A stretch of DNA of 9,670 nt from Phycisphaerae bacterium. GTDB lineage: Bacteria > Planctomycetota > Phycisphaerae > UBA1845 > UTPLA1. A model generated the notes under the pieces. It was not told where the DNA came from and did no database searches. It saw nothing but the letters and a program-made list of their open reading frames with translations. Positions 5,827-9,670 of the stretch are shown piece after piece (within the stretch, counting starts at the first letter, position 1; each line of letters starts with the position of its first letter). Both the position numbers and the translations under genes were made by a program. The stretch covers positions 1 through 9,670 of the forward strand of contig JAJDEC010000272.1 of assembly GCA_029259995.1 (NCBI GenBank), in the 5' to 3' direction.

Positions 5827-7437
5827 ATGGACACGATTCAATCCAAAATCAACACGCAGGACGCCACGTTCGGCGAGAACGCCGAACACATGGCCGGTCT
5901 GGTACACGATCTGCGGCAACGCATCGCCAAGATCAAGGAAGGCGGCGGATCTGCGGCCGTGGAGAAGCACGTATCCCGCGGCAAGCTCGTTGTGCGCGAG
6001 CGCATCGAGCGACTTGTTGACGGCGACAGCCCGTTTCTCGAATTCTCGCCGTTGGCCGCGTGGGACCTTTATGACAATGACGCGCCGGGCGCGGGAATGG
6101 TCACGGGCATCGGCCGCATCGCCGGCCGCGAATGCCTGATCGTCGCGAACGATGCGACCGTCAAGGGCGGAACGTATTATCCGATCACGGTCAAGAAGCA
6201 CCTGCGTGCGCAGGAAATCGCCCACGAGAATCATCTGCCGTGCATCTATCTCGTCGATTCCGGCGGCGCGTTTCTGCCGCTGCAGGCGGAAGTGTTTCCC
6301 GATCGCGATCACTTCGGTCGCATCTTCTACAACCAGGCGCGGATGAGCGCCGAGGGCATTCCGCAGATCGCCGTCGTGTTGGGGTCCTGCACAGCGGGCG
6401 GTGCGTATGTCCCCGCGATGAGTGACGAGACAGTCATCGTCAAAGAGCAGGGGACGATCTTTCTGGGCGGACCGCCGCTGGTGAAGGCGGCGACGGGCGA
6501 GGAAGTCACGGCGGAGGAGCTGGGCGGCGCGGATGTGCACTGCCGAACGAGCGGCGTGACGGATCACTTCGCGATGGACGACGAGGACGCGCTCGCGATC
6601 ACGCGGCATATCGTCGAGCATCTCAATCAGAAGCCGAAGACGCATCTGAAGATCGTGCCCGCGGAAGAGCCAGCGCACGATCCGAAGGAACTCTATGGCG
6701 TCATCAACAAGGACATTCGCAAGCCCTACGACGTGCGCGAAGTGATCGCGCGACTCGTCGACGGCAGCCGCTTTCACGAGTTCAAGGCGCTCTACGGCTC
6801 GACGCTCGTGACGGGCTTTGCGCACATCTGGGGATATCCCGTCGGCATCATCGCCAACAACGGCGTCTTGTTCAGCGAGAGTGCCCAGAAGGCGGCGCAC
6901 TTCGTCGAGATGTGCAGCCAGCGCGGCGTACCGTTGGTGTTTCTGCAGAACATTACGGGCTTCATGGTCGGCAAGGCGTATGAATCCGGCGGCATTGCAA
7001 AGGACGGCGCCAAGATGGTCGCGGCCGTGTCCAACGCGTGCGTTCCCAAGTTCACGGTCATCATCGGCGGTAGTTATGGTGCGGGGAATTACGGCATGTG
7101 CGGCCGTGCGTATCAACCACGGATGCTGTGGATGTGGCCCAACGCGCGGATCAGCGTGATGGGCGGCGAGCAGGCGGCGGGGGTGCTGGCGACCGTGAAG
7201 AACGACCAGCTCGCGCGCCGCGGCAACCCGATGATGACGCCGAAAGAAGAGGCGGAGTTCAAGCGACCGACGCTGGAGAAGTATGAAGTTGAAGGCAGCG
7301 CGTACTACAGCACAGCGCGCCTGTGGGACGACGGCGTGATCGATCCGGCGGATACGCGGATGGTGCTGGCGCTGGCGCTGTCGGCGAGTTTAAATGCGCC
7401 GTTCGAGAATCGAAGGGCGAGTTTGTTCAGGATGTAG
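5827..7437 (+). CDS. mccB: Acyl-CoA carboxylase beta (carboxyltransferase) subunit, methylcrotonyl-CoA carboxylase type
   Basis: The 536-residue length matches MCC beta subunits. These transfer CO2 from carboxybiotin to 3-methylcrotonyl-CoA, giving 3-methylglutaconyl-CoA in leucine breakdown (cytoplasm, EC 6.4.1.4). The crotonase-like N domain carries GGTYYPITVKKHLRAQEIA (114-132), LVDSGGAFLPLQ (142-153), GSCTAGGAYVPAMSDE (186-201) and GTIFLGGPPLVKAATGE (209-225). The C domain has NNGVLFSESAQKAAHF (344-359), QNITGFMVGKAYESGGI (374-390), GGSYGAGNYGMCGRAY (414-429) and ends in FRM, as MCC beta usually does. I chose the ATG at 5827; an in-frame TTG at 5791 would add 12 unrelated residues. The biotin carboxylase/biotin-carrier alpha subunit and isovaleryl-CoA dehydrogenase genes that usually accompany it are not adjacent. 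Geranyl- or propionyl-CoA specificity is less likely but cannot be excluded. Confidence 0.92.
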   Translation: MDTIQSKINTQDATFGENAEHMAGLVHDLRQRIAKIKEGGGSAAVEKHVSRGKLVVRERIERLVDGDSPFLEFSPLAAWDLYDNDAPGAGMVTGIGRIAGRECLIVANDATVKGGTYYPITVKKHLRAQEIAHENHLPCIYLVDSGGAFLPLQAEVFPDRDHFGRIFYNQARMSAEGIPQIAVVLGSCTAGGAYVPAMSDETVIVKEQGTIFLGGPPLVKAATGEEVTAEELGGADVHCRTSGVTDHFAMDDEDALAITRHIVEHLNQKPKTHLKIVPAEEPAHDPKELYGVINKDIRKPYDVREVIARLVDGSRFHEFKALYGSTLVTGFAHIWGYPVGIIANNGVLFSESAQKAAHFVEMCSQRGVPLVFLQNITGFMVGKAYESGGIAKDGAKMVAAVSNACVPKFTVIIGGSYGAGNYGMCGRAYQPRMLWMWPNARISVMGGEQAAGVLATVKNDQLARRGNPMMTPKEEAEFKRPTLEKYEVEGSAYYSTARLWDDGVIDPADTRMVLALALSASLNAPFENRRASLFRM

Positions 7438-7459
7438 CATTTCCCTATGGACAATCATT

Positions 7460-7490
7460 CGTAGCGTCCCCCCTCCGTGGGGGACGACGA
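7460..7490 (+). repeat. Left REP element (31-bp inverted repeat arm)
   Basis: Read 5' to 3', the arm has a GTAG tetranucleotide (7461-7464), then directly a hairpin with stem CGTCCCCC/GGGGGACG (7465-7472 and 7479-7486) and loop CTCCGT, then ACGA. A GTAG-type foot before a GC-rich hairpin is the signature of REP sequences recognised by RAYT transposases. It starts 23 nt after the carboxylase stop codon, where the hairpin might also act as a transcript end. It is an exact reverse complement of 8147-8177. Confidence 0.88.
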
Positions 7491-7597
7491 GTTACAATGC
7501 ACGTGCGTTTTTCCGGCGTGGTCACTCCCGCTATGTCGTATGACTCGCGCGAAAAGGACGCGTTGAGCCGACTTCCGGAACATGCAAAGGGCGAATC

Positions 7598-8095
7598 ATG
7601 GATCGAGATGATCGTCGCCGAGTCGAAGATGCACGAACGTATCGACATTCGCGGGCTGTGCGATGGGATCGTTACAACTATCGAGACGATGCTGTCGTTC
7701 ATCTCACGATCTGCGCCGATCGGGGGCAGCCCTTTATTTCACAACGGACTGCGCAGTTGGTGTGCGACAGCGTCGTCCGTTGCTGTGAGCTGCGGAGCTA
7801 TCGGCTGTACGGCTTTTGTCTGATGCCGGATCACTTGCATACTCTTCTTTCACCTGCGGAATCCGGCGATTCGATTGACCGTTGGCTGAACGCTTTCAAG
7901 AGTTTCACGACGAATCAATACATGCAACTCGGCGGCGAACCACCTTTGTGGCAGCGATCGGCGTACGACCATGTTTGCCGGGACGGTGGGACTGCTGAGA
8001 AAGTCATGCGCTATATCGCGGACAATCCGGTTCGAAGGAAACTTGTAGACGACTGGCGGGACTGGCCGTGGACGCAGGTCTTCGTTGAAATGTGA
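7598..8095 (+). CDS. REP-associated tyrosine transposase (RAYT, IS200/IS605-like Y1)
   Basis: The protein has 165 residues, close to the usual RAYT length. These HUH endonucleases cut and rejoin single-stranded REP DNA through a 5'-phosphotyrosine. The N terminus has the beta-strand pattern YNYRDDAVVHLTICADRGQPF (about 26-46). The metal-binding HUH motif is MPDHLH (His79 and His81), preceded by LYGFCL. Then come LWQRSAYDHVCRD (117-129) and the helix KVMRYIADNPV (135-145), whose Tyr139 aligns with the nucleophilic tyrosine of the Y-I-x-x-N-P motif in TnpA/RAYT proteins. A WRDWPW tail (153-158) is also typical. All catalytic parts appear intact and there is no frameshift. The ATG at 7598 has AAAGGG 6 nt upstream. 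It sits between two inverted REPs that are its likely substrates, so its activity may be limited to REP spread or host regulation. Confidence 0.88.
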   Translation: MDRDDRRRVEDARTYRHSRAVRWDRYNYRDDAVVHLTICADRGQPFISQRTAQLVCDSVVRCCELRSYRLYGFCLMPDHLHTLLSPAESGDSIDRWLNAFKSFTTNQYMQLGGEPPLWQRSAYDHVCRDGGTAEKVMRYIADNPVRRKLVDDWRDWPWTQVFVEM

Positions 8096-8146
8096 AGCAA
8101 CGGCGGAATTTGTTTGGCGTGGCGCGCAGAATGAGGACGTTCCCAG

Positions 8147-8177
8147 TCGTCGTCCCCCACGGAGGGGGGACGCTACG
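8147..8177 (-). repeat. Right REP element (31-bp inverted repeat arm)
   Basis: This is the exact reverse complement of 7460-7490: on the - strand, GTAG (8173-8176 read as CTAC on +) followed by the CGTCCCCC/GGGGGACG hairpin. It starts 51 nt after the RAYT stop codon. Beyond it, at 8177-8191, lies a second hairpin GCGGGC-TGC-GCCCGC that has no partner at the left end. Confidence 0.88.
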
Positions 8178-8191
8178 CGGGCTGCGCCCGC
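8177..8191. repeat. GC-rich hairpin abutting the right REP
   Basis: GCGGGC and GCCCGC pair around TGC (6-bp stem, 3-nt loop), sharing one base with the REP arm. No T-run follows on either strand, so it is not a standard terminator. It may be part of a longer REP-like repeat unit or an unrelated hairpin in the gatA leader. Confidence 0.5.
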
Positions 8192-8257
8192 ATTCGTTGA
8201 CGGGGCAGTCTCTTGGGAGTGAAGACGCGACTTGGAACGGATGGTAAACTGCGTCTG

Positions 8258-9661
8258 ATGTTGACGGCAATTGAGCAAGTAGATGAGGCGTTCAAACGAA
8301 TTGGGCGAATCGACAAGGTCATTCGCGCGATGGCGTCGACGCTGGAGGTAAGCGCGAAGGAGAAAGCCGCGCGACTCGGCGATGCGCACGATTCGAATTC
8401 TCCCCTCTACGGCACGCCCGTCGTCATCAAAGACAACATCTGCACCCTCGAAGGCAAGACAACCTGTGCATCGGCCATCCTGCGAGACTTTGCGTCGCCC
8501 TATGCCGCCGATGTCGTCGAACGGCTTGAAAAGGCCGGCGCGATCATCGTCGGCAAAACGAATCTCGACGAATTCGCCATGGGCAGCACCACGGAAAACT
8601 CCGGTCTCTGGCCGACGCGCAATCCTTGGAATCCCGACTATGTCCCCGGCGGGTCATCCGGTGGTTCGGCGGCGGCTGTTGCGTCGCGGATGGTTGCGCA
8701 CGCGCTCGGCAGCGATACGGGCGGCTCGATTCGTCAGCCCGCTTCGTTTTGCGGCGTCTGCGGCCTCAAGCCGACGTACGGCCGCGTCTCACGCTATGGC
8801 CTCGTCGCGTTTGCCAGCAGCCTCGATCAGATTGGGCCGATTGCGACGAACGCGAGGGATCTGGCGGACATGCTGGGCGTCATCGCAGGCCACGACGCAC
8901 GCGATTCAACGTGCGTCGACGAACCCGTGCCCGATTACGCAGGCATGTTGACTGAACCCTTCGGCAAGCCGCGGATCGGCGTCGCCGCGGAGTATTTCGG
9001 CGACGGCGTGCATCCCGAGACGCGCAAGGCCGTCGAGGCGGCGATCGAAACACTGAAGTCGCTCGGCGCGGAAGTCAGCGAAGTGCATCTGCCGCACACG
9101 CCCTATGTGATCGCGTGCTACTACCTGATCTGCACGGCCGAGGCGTCGAGCAATCTGGCGCGCTTCGACGGCGTGCGCTATGGCCATCGCACGGACGCGC
9201 CGAAGGACTACTTCGACGTCTATTCGAAGAGCCGGGCCGAAGGCTTCGGCGCCGAAGTGAAACGCCGCATCATGCTCGGCACATTCGCGCTCTCAAGCGG
9301 TTACTACGATCAGTTTTACAACAAGGCACTGCGCGTGCGCACGCTGATCAAGCGGGATTTCGATCAGGCGTTCCAAAAGTGCGATGCGATCCTGTCACCC
9401 ACGACGCCGACGCCGGCGTTCAAGTTCGGCGAGAAGTCGCAGAACCCGCTGGAGATGTACCTGACGGACATCTACAACTGCGCCGCGAACCTGGCGGGCA
9501 TTCCGGCGCTCAGCATTCCGTGCGGTCACGCGTTGGACGGGCTGCCGATCGGGTTGCAGTTGATGGGCAGGCACTTCGACGAGGGGCGACTGCTTCAGAT
9601 CGCGCATCACTATCAGCAGGCGACGGATTTCCACGAGAAAAGGCCGCCGATCTGCGCATAG
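8258..9661 (+). CDS. gatA: Aspartyl/glutamyl-tRNA(Asn/Gln) amidotransferase subunit A
   Basis: This amidase-signature enzyme releases ammonia from glutamine for GatB, which amidates Glu-tRNA(Gln) (or Asp-tRNA(Asn)) in organisms without the matching synthetase. Numbered from the ATG at 8258, the Ser-cisSer-Lys triad is Lys58 (TPVVIKDNI), Ser133 (VPGGSSGGSAAA) and Ser157 (GSDTGGSIRQP). Other marks are GKTNLDEFAMGSTTENS, CGLKPTYGRVSRYGLVAFASSLDQIGP, SSNLARFDGVRYGHR, EVKRRIMLGTFALSSGYYD and GLPIGLQLMG. The protein would have 467 residues. Typical GatA proteins have about 20 more residues before the catalytic lysine (Lys79 in the Staphylococcus aureus enzyme), so the first helix seems to be missing. 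A TTG at 8213 would add 15 unrelated residues, and neither start has a clear Shine-Dalgarno. No gatC or gatB flanks it in the window, and it begins 80 bp after the right REP. Confidence 0.95.
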   Translation: MLTAIEQVDEAFKRIGRIDKVIRAMASTLEVSAKEKAARLGDAHDSNSPLYGTPVVIKDNICTLEGKTTCASAILRDFASPYAADVVERLEKAGAIIVGKTNLDEFAMGSTTENSGLWPTRNPWNPDYVPGGSSGGSAAAVASRMVAHALGSDTGGSIRQPASFCGVCGLKPTYGRVSRYGLVAFASSLDQIGPIATNARDLADMLGVIAGHDARDSTCVDEPVPDYAGMLTEPFGKPRIGVAAEYFGDGVHPETRKAVEAAIETLKSLGAEVSEVHLPHTPYVIACYYLICTAEASSNLARFDGVRYGHRTDAPKDYFDVYSKSRAEGFGAEVKRRIMLGTFALSSGYYDQFYNKALRVRTLIKRDFDQAFQKCDAILSPTTPTPAFKFGEKSQNPLEMYLTDIYNCAANLAGIPALSIPCGHALDGLPIGLQLMGRHFDEGRLLQIAHHYQQATDFHEKRPPICA

Positions 9662-9670
9662 CGTTCGGTT

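Larger units (their letters stand above)
7460..8177 (+). mobile_element. RAYT cassette: REP - Y1 transposase - inverted REP
   Basis: A 718-bp unit is bounded by two exact 31-bp inverted repeats, each a GTAG-foot REP hairpin with GTAG at the outer end. It encloses one RAYT gene (7598-8095). This is the typical arrangement of domesticated REP/RAYT systems related to IS200/IS605. I see no obvious target-site duplication, as expected for HUH/Y1 single-strand transposition. Whether the cassette still moves or only mobilises REP copies in trans cannot be told from one locus. Confidence 0.8.

Noticed and set aside
5027..6139. 370-codon + strand ORF, and a 312-codon one at 3599-4537
   Set aside because: Both are antisense to the exported-protein gene, and the first also overlaps the carboxylase start in another frame. 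No motif or ribosome binding site supports them.
5653..7116. 487-codon ORF on the - strand opposite the carboxylase gene
   Set aside because: The + strand protein is a full-length, clearly conserved carboxylase. The antisense product is rich in Arg, Asp, His and Ala with no recognisable domain, as expected for a shadow frame in GC-rich DNA.
7323..7823. 166-codon + strand ORF bridging the carboxylase end and the RAYT start
   Set aside because: It reads through the left REP and overlaps both real genes in another frame; its sequence resembles neither family.
7705..7990. Tyr108 or Tyr123 as the RAYT nucleophile
   Set aside because: The Y-I-x-x-N-P motif at Tyr139 matches the position and context of the nucleophile in IS200/IS605 and E. 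coli RAYT proteins better than either alternative.
1..9670. CRISPR array, phage genes or a defence system
   Set aside because: I found no regularly spaced direct repeats, no cas, nuclease or helicase genes, and no phage structural genes on either strand.

Overview
The window reads as a moderately GC-rich bacterial chromosome segment. A Planctomycetota origin, perhaps Phycisphaerae-like, is my best guess. It rests on the large secreted protein that joins DUF3352-like repeats to a DUF1559/pseudopilin-like tail, on scattered single-gene transcription units, and on the flavour of the other genes. This is inference, since no 16S or other phylogenetic marker is present.

Layout, left to right. (1) Positions 1-464 hold the 3' end of an adenosylcobalamin-dependent ribonucleotide reductase (nrdJ, + strand), followed by a perfect 12-bp-stem terminator at 600-640. 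(2) Positions 838-2412 (- strand) encode an orphan membrane PAS sensor kinase with an intact ATPase domain but no recognisable phosphoacceptor histidine. A run of tandem hairpins lies at 715-808, just beyond its 3' end. (3) Positions 2413-3022 are mostly non-coding, with a candidate operator/promoter and a possible 25-codon ORF. (4) A self-contained tRNA-Ser(UGA) unit lies on the - strand, with an extended -10 promoter, the tRNA and its own terminator (3023-3226). (5) Positions 3353-5656 (- strand) encode a 767-residue exported protein of unknown function. (6) It is divergent from an acyl-CoA carboxylase beta subunit, most like methylcrotonyl-CoA carboxylase (5827-7437, + strand), across a 170-bp region carrying a 9-bp dyad. 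(7) Positions 7460-8177 are a compact cassette: a REP-associated tyrosine transposase (RAYT) gene between two perfect 31-bp inverted REP copies. (8) Positions 8258-9661 encode GatA of the Glu-tRNA(Gln) amidotransferase, apparently short at its N terminus and starting only 80 bp after the right REP.

The genes do not form one pathway. nrdJ (DNA precursors), tRNA-Ser and gatA (translation) and the carboxylase (leucine/branched acyl-CoA catabolism) are housekeeping genes with separate regulation. The most interesting part is the RAYT/REP cassette between the carboxylase and gatA. It carries all the hallmarks of REP domestication: a GTAG foot, a hairpin, inverted copies and an HUH/Tyr transposase. 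It may have reshaped the gatA 5' end. I see no CRISPR array, defence island or phage module.
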